Of a stretch of DNA of 64,000 bases, positions 1 to 10,863 are shown one piece after another. The stretch's first letter is position 1, and the number at the start of each line of letters is the position of its first letter. Origin of the DNA: Cadophora sp. MPI-SDFR-AT-0126 (taxonomy: Eukaryota > Ascomycota > Leotiomycetes > Helotiales > Ploettnerulaceae). A model generated the notes under the pieces. It made no database searches. It was not told the DNA's origin and saw only the letters and a program-made list of their open reading frames with translations. The position numbers and the translations under genes are program-made. The stretch lies in assembly GCA_020747065.1 (NCBI GenBank), contig JAGMVK010000003.1, forward strand, positions 2,666,001 to 2,730,000, given 5' to 3'.

Positions 1-3000
1 CATTCGAAAGCCAACCCAGGTATTAAAGAGAAAATTATGCCAGGTTGCAGATGTAAATGAGTTGATGAGATCGTGCATGCGCGACTCAAAGACTTCCGTA
101 TTCGCGAAAGCGCGGATGGTGCTGAGACCTTGAAGAGATGCTGTGAAGTGGGAAATCATGGGCGACTTTTGGATGGACTCCAGACGTTTGATGGAGCGAG
201 CACCTCGGATATAGCGAAGTGCAATCCGGGCACAAATTGCCAGAAGGACAAGAGCAAGAAGGATGATGTACGGCGAAACAATGAAGGCTGCAACCATGAT
301 TCCAGCGATAGAGAGGAATGACGATCCGACTTGAGCAAAGTTTGAGGAGAGCTGTGAGTCGACGGCCTGAAAGTCTGCTGTAAATCGATTCAGGATTCTT
401 CCCGTTGGAACGGTGTCGAGCCACCTCAGTGGGGTGCGGAGTACTTTGTAGGTCATGTCTCTAAAAACCGTTCTCGACGCTCGCAAGGAACCCTTGTATA
501 CAACATAGAAACGCCCAATGTCGACTACTGCAGAAGATAGCGATATGATAACGTAGCCAAGTAGATAGAAGCCAATCGCTCGATTCTGAAAATCGATAGG
601 AAAAGATTTCGTAGAAATCTTTGAAGGTATGGGTATCGCGGAATGCATAACATTGATTGCTGGAGGTGAGTTGGAATATGCGGAGACATCGTCTGAATGA
701 AACTTTGCCAGCAGGTCGAATAGTGAAAAGGATGAGAGAACATCCAAGTGTCCGAAACCAGTTTCGCCAGCGAAGATTTGACCTGCCGCTGGTGAAGAAG
801 CGTTCACACCTCCAAGCATTGTTTGGGTGGCGTATGGGAAAGTGGACATGGCATCTTGTATGTGCTCGTAGCTCGATGTCCATATCTTGATCCACCACGA
901 TCTGGAGAGAGTAAAGCCTTCGGCAACTAGATAGAAAATGAACACCAAACTCCAGAAAGGAATTCCTCCAGTGGCCTTAAGATACGCCACATAGACGCTT
1001 CGCTTCACACTCCCGGTCTCGCGTTTCTCGTCTTCGATCAGTTTCTTTGGAGGGGGTTTGTCAGGTTTCGTGGTAGAGCCATTGCTTTCGGCTTCAGCGA
1101 TTACATCTCCAGACGGAGCATGTTCATGTTGCTTTATCTCTGCTTCGGCAGCCTAGAATTGAATGTCAGCAAGATGCATCATGCGAATGGGTTGATCAAA
1201 TGTAGAATGACATGACTGTTGAGGCAGTCATGTATTCCATGGTTCATTGCGAAAAAGCCATGAAATAGCGAATAAAGATTGCCGTAAAAAGGGTCGCTAC
1301 GTACCCTTAGAATCTCTTCAAAGTCGGGATTGCCCTCCAAATCCTTCACGAGTCCAGCATGTTCCAAAGCTCCAACCGAAGACAAACACACTGCATACTC
1401 AGCACGAGGGAGACACAGGGAAACATGGTGAGTAGCGAGAATGCGAGTCCTGCCTTCAGCAAGATCTCCCATGAGAGCATTGTCGTAAATTTGCTTCCCG
1501 ACGTGTGCATCCAGGGCCGAGAAAACATCATCAAGGATCAGAACTCCTGCACGCGAATACAAAGCTCGCGCTAAGGTCAGTCGCCATTTCTGGCCGCCAC
1601 TGAGGGAGATTCCCTGAGCTCCAACTTCTGTCAAATCGCCATCATCGAAGAGCTCGAGGTCTTGTGCAAGGGCACATGCTTTCAGGACTTTGTTGTACCG
1701 AGTCTCATCGAATGGGAGCCCAAACAGGATATTGTCTTTGATGGTGGCGTTTTCAATCCAAGGGGTTTGTGCAACATATGCGATAGCAGATGGAATGATC
1801 CAATCAGCTGCAGTGGCCTTGCTGTCGAATCGTTGGTCCGCAGGCGGTGGTTGAGGGGCAGTAATGATCCCTTCCAAAACATCGACCTCACCCAGGATGG
1901 CAGCCAGGAGAAGGGATTTTCCAGAACCAGTGGGGCCAAGAACCAGACTGAGAGCATTATTGGGGAACTTCAGAGTCATGTCGCGGAGCACAAATCTATT
2001 CGCTCGTGCCTCTTGAGCTTCAGCGTCCTCATCTCCAGAAACTTCATTTGGCGTTTCTGACTTGGAAGGAAAGCTGACGGACACTTTATCGAAAGCAATC
2101 GAGTCTCCAGGATAGGTATTTTGGGGCTTTTCCGGTGAGCGCAGAAAGGTGTCAATTCGATCACAGGAGACCTTGGCGTTGATGCCAAGCATGAAAAGAA
2201 ATGGTACCATCCCCAGGACACCCTCGAGCTGCATGAATACACCCAAGGCTGTGAACGCTACCGAGGGAAGCAGATCCCCGTGGATATAAGCATATGTTGC
2301 CAATGCGAACACAGTCAGAAAGATCGGCGCAATATCTCCACACAGTGACATGTAAAGATTGTTCAGCTTAGTCTTCCACAGCAGCTGAAGTTCACCATCC
2401 CGAACATCGTTAATCTTATCTGACCATTGCGACTCGAGTGCTGAGAATTTGATTTGTCTGATTCCCTGAAGAGCCTCAGAGATGACCTTCGTTTTGTTGT
2501 CTCGTGCTTTCATCAGCTGCTTTTGGTAAGATCCATAACGGCTTGTGAAGAGCTTGTTCAGTGGAAAGGCGAGAAGAATTGCGAACATCCCAGCAGCTAA
2601 GCTCTCCCATCCAATGAGCAGCCAGAGGAAGACAATGGAAACGATGAATCTCGATGCGAACATGACGTAGAACTGGTTGATAGCTCCAAAGACTCCTACT
2701 TGATTGGCATCGACGGCGAACATGTTGATGATATCTTGCTGGTTTTGGTCTGCGGCTTTCTTTTTCTCTTGCTCCTTCTTGCCGTCGGAAGTTGTCACGG
2801 CTGCAGAGTCGGGCTTTTTGGTGTTACTATGAAGATTCTTTTTGTTGTCAGTTTTCTCATCCTCGACCTTCGGCGGCTCTTTGCAATCCTTGATCTTCAT
2901 CGTCTTCTCGTAAATGAGCGTTGTCAGAGAAGCTCGTATTGGAATACCAAGTTCGGACCACATCAACCAGTTTACACGGTAGTCAGCAAACGTCTCTAAG

Positions 3001-4237
3001 AGGGTTGCGGCAAGAAGCGCCGCAACACAAAGCCACTAGATGATCATACAGTCAGTACAGTGCTCAAAAGGGATATGGTATGTACGCATATTTCAAATAG
3101 AGTGAGAGGATTGGCTGGTTGTTTGAAGGTTACTTACGGCATTTGGATCGATGGGCGTGACATCTGTTCGAGCTTCGAGATATCTCAACAATTGAAACAT
3201 GGCAAGTGGAGGCCCCACATCACTAATAGATGAGGCGATAACCAGGAGCCATTGAAATGTAATTTGCCATCGGTAAGCCCAGAAAATTCGTAGCCACAAT
3301 GAAACGCTTGGCTTCAGAATGATCGATTGGAAGGCTGTTTTGACGTCAGAGGCTCTGACATGAGCATCCATAGCGGGGAGATCGTCCAATTCAATCAATT
3401 TAGTTGCAGCGAGGTCCAGAAGGTCCGAGCTCCAGTTATAGGAATATCTTGTCCAAAAAGAGCTTGCAAGTTGGCGCTCCACGACTTTTCCGGTGGGGTT
3501 GAAGACATCTGGTCGGAGATCGATGAGGCCGAATGCGATGATGATCACAAGCGCAGAGACTATCTGTACAAGGAGCGTGACCGCTAATGCAACCTCTTGT
3601 CTTCCACTGAAATCTCGCTCTGAAAGATGGATTGCAGCCAGAAACGCAATGAGGCCATATGAAATCGAATTGGTGATACCTCTCTGGGATCGTTTCACGA
3701 TCCGGGATTCTCGGAAAGTATCAAAGACCTGAAGAAGAGCCAGAACCTATTTCTTGTGAGCATTGATACCGAAACATGCAGGATTAGATAAAAACAAACC
3801 CAGGACCAAAATAACAACCAAATTCGTGCGATATTGTGAAAATGATACAAGGTGGCGACAACGACGAGTGCCAATGCAGCCATGAGACCCAGTCCGCAGG
3901 CAACAAAAACGGCAGTGAACTGCTTCTTCGTTGAATAATTTTTCATCGACTCCACAGTAGCAGCGCCGTTTCTGTCTTCGTAAATGGCATCGCTGCCTAC
4001 TTTGGTGGTCTTGCCGCGTCGAATGTGCCCGGCAAATCTCCATACTGGTGGGATCGTTAAGATACCGATAAGCGCGGGCGCAGCGTAGCAGACAGCCCTC
4101 AGAGGGTCGTCCATTTTGATGGTGTTAAATGCACAGCAGCCAGGAGATGAGGCTTTAATGCTTGGGGCAGTGGAGGATTTTTCAGCCAAGCGTCGTGTTA
4201 TTTGTTGCTTTTGATGAGACGATTCGGATGTAGGCAA
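1..4237 (-). CDS. ABCC-type multidrug transporter, 3' end cut by window edge
   Basis: This is a full-size ABC transporter of the ABCC (MRP/Ycf1-like) class, expected to export organic anions or conjugates across the plasma or vacuolar membrane. Reading the minus strand, an N-terminal hydrophobic region (about 3690-4150) is followed by TMD1 and then NBD1, which has Walker A GPTGSGKS, signature LSGGQKWR and Walker B LILDDVFSALD. The Asp after Walker B replaces the catalytic Glu, as is usual for NBD1 of this class. A charged linker and TMD2 follow and run off the left edge at about position 1, so NBD2 is not seen. Introns lie near 1154-1302, 3037-3137 and 3742-3800; each join restores an open frame. 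The start could be 4237 or an internal Met near 4116. It lies at the edge of the PKS locus and may export its product; that is inference. Confidence 0.9.
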
Positions 4238-5888
4238 CCATGCATACTACGCGACTCGCTCCGTGATGCCGTGCTGCCTGATACAGGGAGGTTTGTTGGT
4301 AATTTTGAAGATTTATAATGAAGGGGGGAGAAAAAAAAATAAGAGTTTCATGAAGGCAAACCACCGCTGGCTTTAAAGTCAGTGAATTTGTATTTGAACT
4401 GATGAAGACAGCCTAGTGGGCGTAGTGCCCGACTGACTTAGTCGCGCAGGGCAACGTCACGTGTGTACCAGCTATTAGATCTGGGAGTGGTAGAAGTAAA
4501 CGTAGGGCTGGCATTAAACCATTGGACGGCAAACATACTAGGAAAATTAGCAAGATGCAGATTCATAAAGTCTCCTTGCAGACGAGAGATCCGTTGTGGA
4601 TTGCACTACCTGCATCAACTAAAGACGGTCACGTGTTCATTTTTGTCTATGAACACCGTTTTACTCCTGTAGTTCAGGATAGCCTAAGCCTTTTTCGATC
4701 CTCCTGCCTCATAGAAGCTACTCTAGGGCATGAATGATCTTGAAATGGATTGTAGTACGGGCATTACCCCTGCTATTTTGGAAACCCTCCTGTACGTACT
4801 ATTGTGCTTTTCTCCTGGAGATCGTTCATGCCAAAGTTTTGTCTGAATAGCACATCTCTATCATTGTTCTCGACGTAATATGTCAAGAGGGTGGACGAAA
4901 AATCTCCAAATCAGCCAATACTTAGTTCCAGCAACACTCCAGAAAACTTAGAACCCTAATCCTAATATTCCGGGCCAGCGATGGTAGCCTTCTTGCTAGC
5001 GAGCAGGCTTCAGGCTTTGAAGCACTAAATCGCATCTGTCAATTCAAACACCAGAATAGAAACACATTTATGTATGACGACATCTCTTTCACCATTGACT
5101 TTTTTTGAAAGCGAAGACACATCTTTCTGCTTTCGTTCCTTATACGCAGAGCATTTGACACTCATGATCTATCTAAAGGATTTCCATCCTAAAACTCGTG
5201 CGACTCGTTTGAGCGAGACCATGTTTTTATTTGCCACAGCAGACATGAAGATATCAGACAGCAGCGTAATGCTACGGTAATCAGAGTAGCTACCTATGTG
5301 GGATGGTAGTATGATATAGCATCCTAGCTTGAATTTCTGCGTCACGATGATGGCGTGACATGAAGTGAGGAACAGGAAGCGTTTGACTTTGTGGGCGGCA
5401 AGAACAAAGACAGAGTATGGCGTCCGGCGGATCTTGACTAGTTGACTGATTCTTATTATCTTAGCCATTGATTTCGAAAAGTATCTTTTTTTTCCCTTTT
5501 TTTCTTCCCTTTAATTCGAAGAACGTTGCAGTTTCGTTTTTACCCAAGGGAGGAATGAAAAAAATGGAGGCTTCATGTCGAGACAATCTTCAAACTGTCT
5601 TTCCAAAGACTGCCATACTGAATAACGGCCATTTGATCCCTTGGCAACAAGGGCCCGCACAAACAAATGCACTTGATATTCTCCATTAAATTATCTACAT
5701 CACATGTATCCTATTTTACATTCTCTGGGTCCAAATCAAAATCAAGAGAATCTTCATCGTCCCATGAATCATGATCTTCTATCTTCGAATGAACTACATA
5801 AAAGTGTCAGAAATCACCCTTGGAAAGAACCCTCGATAGGATTGAAGCAACGAGAAAAAGAGAAGGGGACCGACAAGATCAGGAGAGA
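4238..5888. other. Intergenic region between ABCC transporter and SDR
   Basis: No convincing coding exon is seen in these 1.65 kb. Short ORFs are present on both strands but show no recognisable domain, and their composition is ordinary. A purine run on the plus strand at about 4316-4350 (CT-rich on the coding strand of the ABCC gene) is the kind of tract often seen in fungal promoters. A T-rich pyrimidine tract lies near 5480-5515. Confidence 0.5.
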
Positions 5889-7004
5889 TTAATTACCATT
5901 TCCTTTTTCAGCTTTCACCGCCTTCTCAAAAACGCCCACCGTATGCTCATACACCAGTCTTCCCAAACTATCCTCCCGATACCCATCCAGCAATTTGTTC
6001 TCCGAACAGCTCTCACCATCCCACGTCGTGCGATACACACCATTCCCAATCCCGTCTTTCATGACCGTCGCTCTTGCAGGTCCCACACCATATGGTAGAT
6101 CAGCCCACCCTCCAATCTTACGGGTAAGTTCGTGCTCTTTGGCAGCTGGGTATTTCGCGCTCGTTGCGAGAAATAAAGTTCGTTCTCCAGCCTCGTCGGC
6201 CGAAATACAAAGCAAGTGCGTGTAAAGCGGCATGATCGTATATCTCGGGATCAAGGCCGGGTACCACAACAGCCCAGGCGCAGTCTCGAGCATGTGATCC
6301 AAGATGTGCGTCCCAACTCTGCCCGGAAACGAGTGAATGAAGCTAATGGACGGATGCCGTCTCGCGATGTGTTCGAACATCAGGTCGGTCATCGTCGCTG
6401 CGCTGCGGCTGGCGCGGGCGAATGAGTAGTGCTGGCGGCAGTCTAGATTTTTGATGTCGATGGGCCCTTCAAAGCCGGCTGCGAGAATGGAAATAACTCT
6501 TGGTGATGCGCTGCGCTCGAGGAGTGGGATCATATTCAGGGTTAGACGTTGGCGAGAGTAGTATTGAAGTGCGAAGTCCGTTTCGACGCCTTCGGGAGTG
6601 TCTGACATAGATTAACATAAATTCCCGTTGAGGAAAGGAGAAACCAAACCTTTTCTACTGCCGAGACTGAGATATCCCGGACTCATGCAGAGGATATCTA
6701 TATGATCTTCGAATTTGATGATCGCTTCGCTTATCCGATCGACCTCTTTAATGAGCGAGAATTGTCCTTCGATGAGGACGAACGTGCCCATCGGATTGAT
6801 GCGTTTCAATGCATCGATGATATGAGAAATCTTGTCTCGAGATCGTCCAATAATGTATGCTCTAGCGCCGTTTGTGTTTCTGGCGAATTGCTTGAGTGTA
6901 GCAAGCCCGATTCCAGAAGTCGCCCCAACGAAGACTGCCACGAGACCCGGTGGCAGTTCCTGTAGAGATCGATTTGATGTTCGGATGCTGCTTAGCTTCA
7001 CCAT
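5889..7004 (-). CDS. Short-chain dehydrogenase/reductase-like protein, non-canonical catalytic site
   Basis: This is a two-exon gene (6650-7004 and 5889-6601; 48 bp intron) giving about 355 aa. The N-terminal Rossmann motif GATSGIG (about residues 28-34) and the later pattern FIHSFPGRVGT match a group of NAD(P)-binding SDR-like proteins common in fungal secondary-metabolite loci. The classical Tyr-x-x-x-Lys is not present. The nearest candidate reads HYSFARAS, with Arg at the Lys position, so the usual hydride-transfer mechanism is doubtful. It is transcribed in the same direction as the ABCC and PKS genes. A modifying step on a polyketide is possible but unproven; the substrate cannot be inferred. 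Confidence 0.88.
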
Positions 7005-7651
7005 TATTTTTGGTATATGATGATTGATTATTTTCGACCATCCGTAGCCTCGCGACCTCTACAAATACTCTCGAGTCTGAACAGCAGATAGTCACCTGAT
7101 CATTGATGGCGATTGCTATCACATGTAAATGTCCGATACATGGCTTGGGACAAGTATTCATACCAATGAAGATAGACTCGCCAACAAGATGGAAAATTTG
7201 CCGTCCAGGAGTCCATGTGGGGTGATAAGACATCGCGTGAGAAAGCATCAGCAGCAGTCAGGTGAGATTACGAGGCACGGCTCCCGAGGCGCTTTCTGAG
7301 CGTCCTCACTCAAGACCCGGCCGGCCCCGGCTCCAAAAAGCATCAACACGAATGACAAATGATCGAATGCAATGCCATTAATGGACTGGACTCCGAGGCA
7401 GTGAAGGGCGATTGTAGTGCCTCCCTAGTAGCAAGTAAGAAAGAAAAACGGTCTCGTACCTAGGCTGACGAGAAGCCAATCGTGTGCCCAAACCATGTTT
7501 CCAGCCTATCATGACAGGAAATGCTCAAGCTTCTGACATGGTATTGAGCAACAGTATCCCATACATTAGAGCAATCGTCTTCCATTCCGGGTGCGATGGC
7601 ATGTTAATTGACTCCAATATCTTTACCAAAGAGAGCACCCAGATTCAGACC
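7005..7651. other. Intergenic region, SDR promoter side
   Basis: This 0.65 kb separates the start of the SDR gene from the 3' end of the first 2EXR gene. I see no coding exon or repeat. It should contain the SDR promoter and the 2EXR terminator, but no specific site is identifiable. Confidence 0.4.
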
Positions 7652-8596
7652 TCAGTCAACGGATTCGACACTAGCAGCATCACCATCCTCATCCTCTTCC
7701 TCGTCCAGTTCGTCCGAGTCTTGTTCGTACTCGTCATCAAAGTCAACACCATACCCGAACATGTCCTCCTCCTCGTCCGAGTCCATAGGGCCACCGAACA
7801 TCCTCGCGAGACCCATAGCAAGAGCAGGGGGAGGGCCACCCCACGGACCATACAGGCCAAAGTTCTCCTCATCAGACATCTCATCCTCGAGATCCAGATC
7901 TAGATCTGAAAATGACACTCCACCAGGACAGCGTCTCCAGCCGTAGACGGGTCTGCACTTTTTCACGGCCCAGAGCTTGAAACCATGTGTTTCTGCGTCT
8001 TCCTCCTTCGGAAGTGGGTCAATCACAACGGAAGGGTGTTTTAATTCATGCGGTATTTCTCTATGCAGTTCCAAAGGGTGGCCGTCCGCACAGTCTAACG
8101 TCCTGTCAGTCATTGCAGCAACATCGTAGACAATGAGTAGCTCGCGCAGCGCAGTGAACTTCGGGACCATCTTCTGTAATTTAGTCGTATGGGTCGTGTC
8201 GAAGGGTAGGGTAGTCTCATTGTAGCAGTCTTCGAGGGCCAGGACTTGCAGACTAGAAACCTCCAATGGACCGAAGGTACTGAAAAAATGTGGAACGTGC
8301 TCTTCAATTTCATTACCAATGTAAAGTGTATCGATAGCAAAATTGAAGCGCGTCTTCGCAGGGTGGAATATCGAACCAAAGCAGAGTGGGTAGAACTGCT
8401 CTACAAGCTTTCGACTCTCCTTGCAGACCTTGAGGGCAATCGGGTCGCAGTTTCTGGGTGTAAATCCTTCATCCTCATCGTATTCGATCTCGACAATGCG
8501 TGGCCAGCAAGTTGCCTCCCACACCATGCACCTTAGCTCGTAAGGCAGATTGGGAAAGACTCGGAACGAAGTGAGGAGTTGAGACGCAGTTGACAT
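7652..8596 (-). CDS. 2EXR domain protein with long acidic C-terminus
   Basis: This is a single-exon gene of 314 aa. The N-terminus (FRVFPNLPYELRCMVW, about residues 11-26) is the diagnostic start of the fungal 2EXR domain, an F-box-like family of unknown function that is expanded in many Leotiomycetes and Dothideomycetes. The conserved segment with ALKVCKESRK follows at about residues 52-61. The last 80 residues are extremely acidic (runs of Asp and Glu), which is not typical of the family and could be a protein-binding or histone-like-charge tail. It is divergent from a second 2EXR gene 570 bp away. Its biochemical role is unknown. Confidence 0.85.
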   Translation of the reverse strand: MSTASQLLTSFRVFPNLPYELRCMVWEATCWPRIVEIEYDEDEGFTPRNCDPIALKVCKESRKLVEQFYPLCFGSIFHPAKTRFNFAIDTLYIGNEIEEHVPHFFSTFGPLEVSSLQVLALEDCYNETTLPFDTTHTTKLQKMVPKFTALRELLIVYDVAAMTDRTLDCADGHPLELHREIPHELKHPSVVIDPLPKEEDAETHGFKLWAVKKCRPVYGWRRCPGGVSFSDLDLDLEDEMSDEENFGLYGPWGGPPPALAMGLARMFGGPMDSDEEEDMFGYGVDFDDEYEQDSDELDEEEDEDGDAASVESVD

Positions 8597-9164
8597 GTTG
8601 GCGGGGTCCCTGATAATCGCTACAAGACAATCAAGTGATATGTAGCCGGCTACACTGCTTGCGTTGCCTGCCCACTGTCCCTATTCTCGGAAATGTCTGC
8701 GTATCGTGAGAACTGAAAGGGCGCGTTTCGGTGGAAGACAATATGGGGAATCAAGTAGGAACAGTGCGAGCAGACCTGGGAGGCTCCGATACTCCTAGTA
8801 GTCAGCATTCATACACAAACTTGGTGTGTTTCTAGCCTACCTACAAGGGGTAATTGAATCTGCTCGTATAACTTGGGTCTCTCTGCTTCACTCAAGCTTC
8901 CGATCGACGAGAGCAGTGCAGTTCGTGGACACGTCCTGTTTCTGCCGCCCATGTGACTGTTGGAGCTGTACACCGCCCTAGAACCTCAGTCTCGAACCAC
9001 CAGCGGATCAACTGCCAAGCTCCTGCTGCCTTCATGAGATCCTTCCATTACGACGCTCAGCCAGGCTGTTGTTTGTTGTCTCTCTATATAAGTACCTATC
9101 TGTTCTGTCCATGTGAAGCTTCGAGACTCTCTAAAATCAATTCTCTGAATCAGATCCATTCATC
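8597..9164. promoter_or_regulatory. Shared divergent promoter region of two 2EXR genes
   Basis: This 568 bp gap separates the start codons of two 2EXR genes that point away from each other, so it must hold both promoters. A TATA-like stretch (ctatataagt) lies at about 9083-9092, roughly 75 bp upstream of the plus-strand ATG. Nothing else specific is recognised. Confidence 0.5.
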
Positions 9165-9911
9165 ATGAACAACACTTCACCCCTCACAACCTTCACCCTC
9201 TTTCCAGAACTTCCGTTCGAACTTCGTCTCAAAATATGGCATTGCATTGCACAAGGACCAAGAACCGTTACTATCACTTATGGAAGCCAAGCTACCCGAC
9301 ACAAGGGAAAGACAATCAGCAGATTCGACGGATGGGGCACACCTGAGCCAGCTCCAATCATCCTTCACATATGTCATGAGTCTAGAGCCGAAGGTCTCAA
9401 GTCCTATCAACTCGCTTTTGGATCTCATTTCCACGCCGCAAAGATATACTTCAATTTCTCCGTCGATATTCTGCGCTTTGGTAACGGCCACGAAGCCGAA
9501 TACCTTGCCAGAGATGCCGAGTGGATCAAGGCTGGCCCAGCTCCCTACCGCCTTGACCTGTTCCTAGCTGGTGGTTACTACGGAGGAGATGACTCTGAGA
9601 AAGTCAAGTACATGGTTCTGGACTTGGACGAGGAAGTGTATGGGAGAAAGTACCTGTTTTGGAGTGAGATCAAAGACTTCACAGCTTTGAAAGAATTGAC
9701 GGTTCTGGCTTGGGAGGAAAATGATGAAGCCGCAAATGTTCTCATGACAAATTACGCTACCACACTTACCCACGATCTTAAACAGTCGCCGGATTGGGTG
9801 GCTCCAAAGATCATTGTGCGATCAGCCATCACAGGGAATGAATGGGGGACACTTGAAGTTGAAGCCGGGGAAGTGAAAATGTCACGCTCAGCTGTGACGG
9901 CTGTGGAATGA
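9165..9911 (+). CDS. 2EXR domain protein
   Basis: This is a single-exon gene of 248 aa. It begins with FTLFPELPFELRLKIW at about residues 10-25, the 2EXR signature, followed by ILHICHESRAEG (about residues 66-77), the second conserved block of the family. It is a paralogue of the divergent gene at 7652-8596 but lacks that gene's acidic tail. The start is supported by the upstream TATA-like sequence and because the domain begins within ten residues. No function is established for the family, and a role in the polyketide locus is unsupported. Confidence 0.87.
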   Translation: MNNTSPLTTFTLFPELPFELRLKIWHCIAQGPRTVTITYGSQATRHKGKTISRFDGWGTPEPAPIILHICHESRAEGLKSYQLAFGSHFHAAKIYFNFSVDILRFGNGHEAEYLARDAEWIKAGPAPYRLDLFLAGGYYGGDDSEKVKYMVLDLDEEVYGRKYLFWSEIKDFTALKELTVLAWEENDEAANVLMTNYATTLTHDLKQSPDWVAPKIIVRSAITGNEWGTLEVEAGEVKMSRSAVTAVE

Positions 9912-10863
9912 ACCCAAGTCTGATCAAAGACGACTTGTCTAACGCAGAAGTTCTACACTCTTTTCAGAAGAGGCCTCCAGCTTTCTATCATATTCTCTCC
10001 CTAGCGAGCCCGAGTACGATGTGCTCTCGGAGTCAGACCAATGTCAACAGCCATCCAGGCAGCCGAACCTTCTGAATCATCACCACCTCGCTCAGCATAC
10101 CGCCCCCAAAATGAAGAACTTGTCACTGTAGCAGAGCTGGAAATCAATGCTACAAGCTTCACCACTCGAAGACGTTCGTGACCGCCATCCTGCCTGTCGA
10201 CCCTTTTGTGGGCGGCACATAGTCCATATCTGACCGATCTATACTCATTTGAAGCTTCTTGCCTTGCTCTTACATTATTGCGTTTTCGCTTGGGGATTGA
10301 CTTACTCTGTCTATTTCTTGTTACTTCCCTCACTGATTTGACGCCATTTTGTATTCGTTGTCGTTTGCTTTGAGATTGGATTTCTGGCGTCTTGTTTAGA
10401 TGAAGTCTCTCCTTCAATCAAGTCCTGCATCTATAGCCGAACATCATTGTGTCGATTCCTTTGGAAGTTCGAATTGTGTTTGTCACATTCTGGCCGGGTT
10501 TCGAAAGATGTTATTTTCTATGAGTTCCTACCTACCATGTCATGATCAGTGGCAACGTTCATTCTGGGGCTTCAATGTTCAGTGGGAAATTCTGGGATGC
10601 ACCAGACAGACATTCACAGGTTAGTCGCTAGATTACAGCGTACATCTACTGTTGTTTAGACTTCCCGCCGCTAAAACAAGGAGAATTGCTTCCACTCAGG
10701 TAGAAGATCATAGCTTCTCAAAATAACAATATTCATTTATATGTGTATGTATACGACAGAAGATCTACTTCTAGAAGCATTCTAAAAATCCAAAGAGCTC
10801 AAGCCAACTCCAACCAAACTATTCTTCCCATCTCGACATGTGTGTCTGCCTACCGACCCACGC
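9912..10863. other. Intergenic region, 3' side of 2EXR gene and PKS
   Basis: Both flanking genes end here (convergent). An open frame at 10001-10417 on the minus strand is rich in Arg, Lys and Ser and has no domain or homologue that I recognise, so I do not call it a gene. The rest holds only untranslated or terminator sequence. Confidence 0.4.

Noticed and set aside
7608..7946. Ser-rich plus-strand open frame
   Set aside because: It is the antisense shadow of the acidic tail of the 2EXR gene at 7652-8596.
10001..10417. 138-codon minus-strand open frame
   Set aside because: Rich in Arg, Lys and Ser with no domain, no splice support, and located between two convergent genes.
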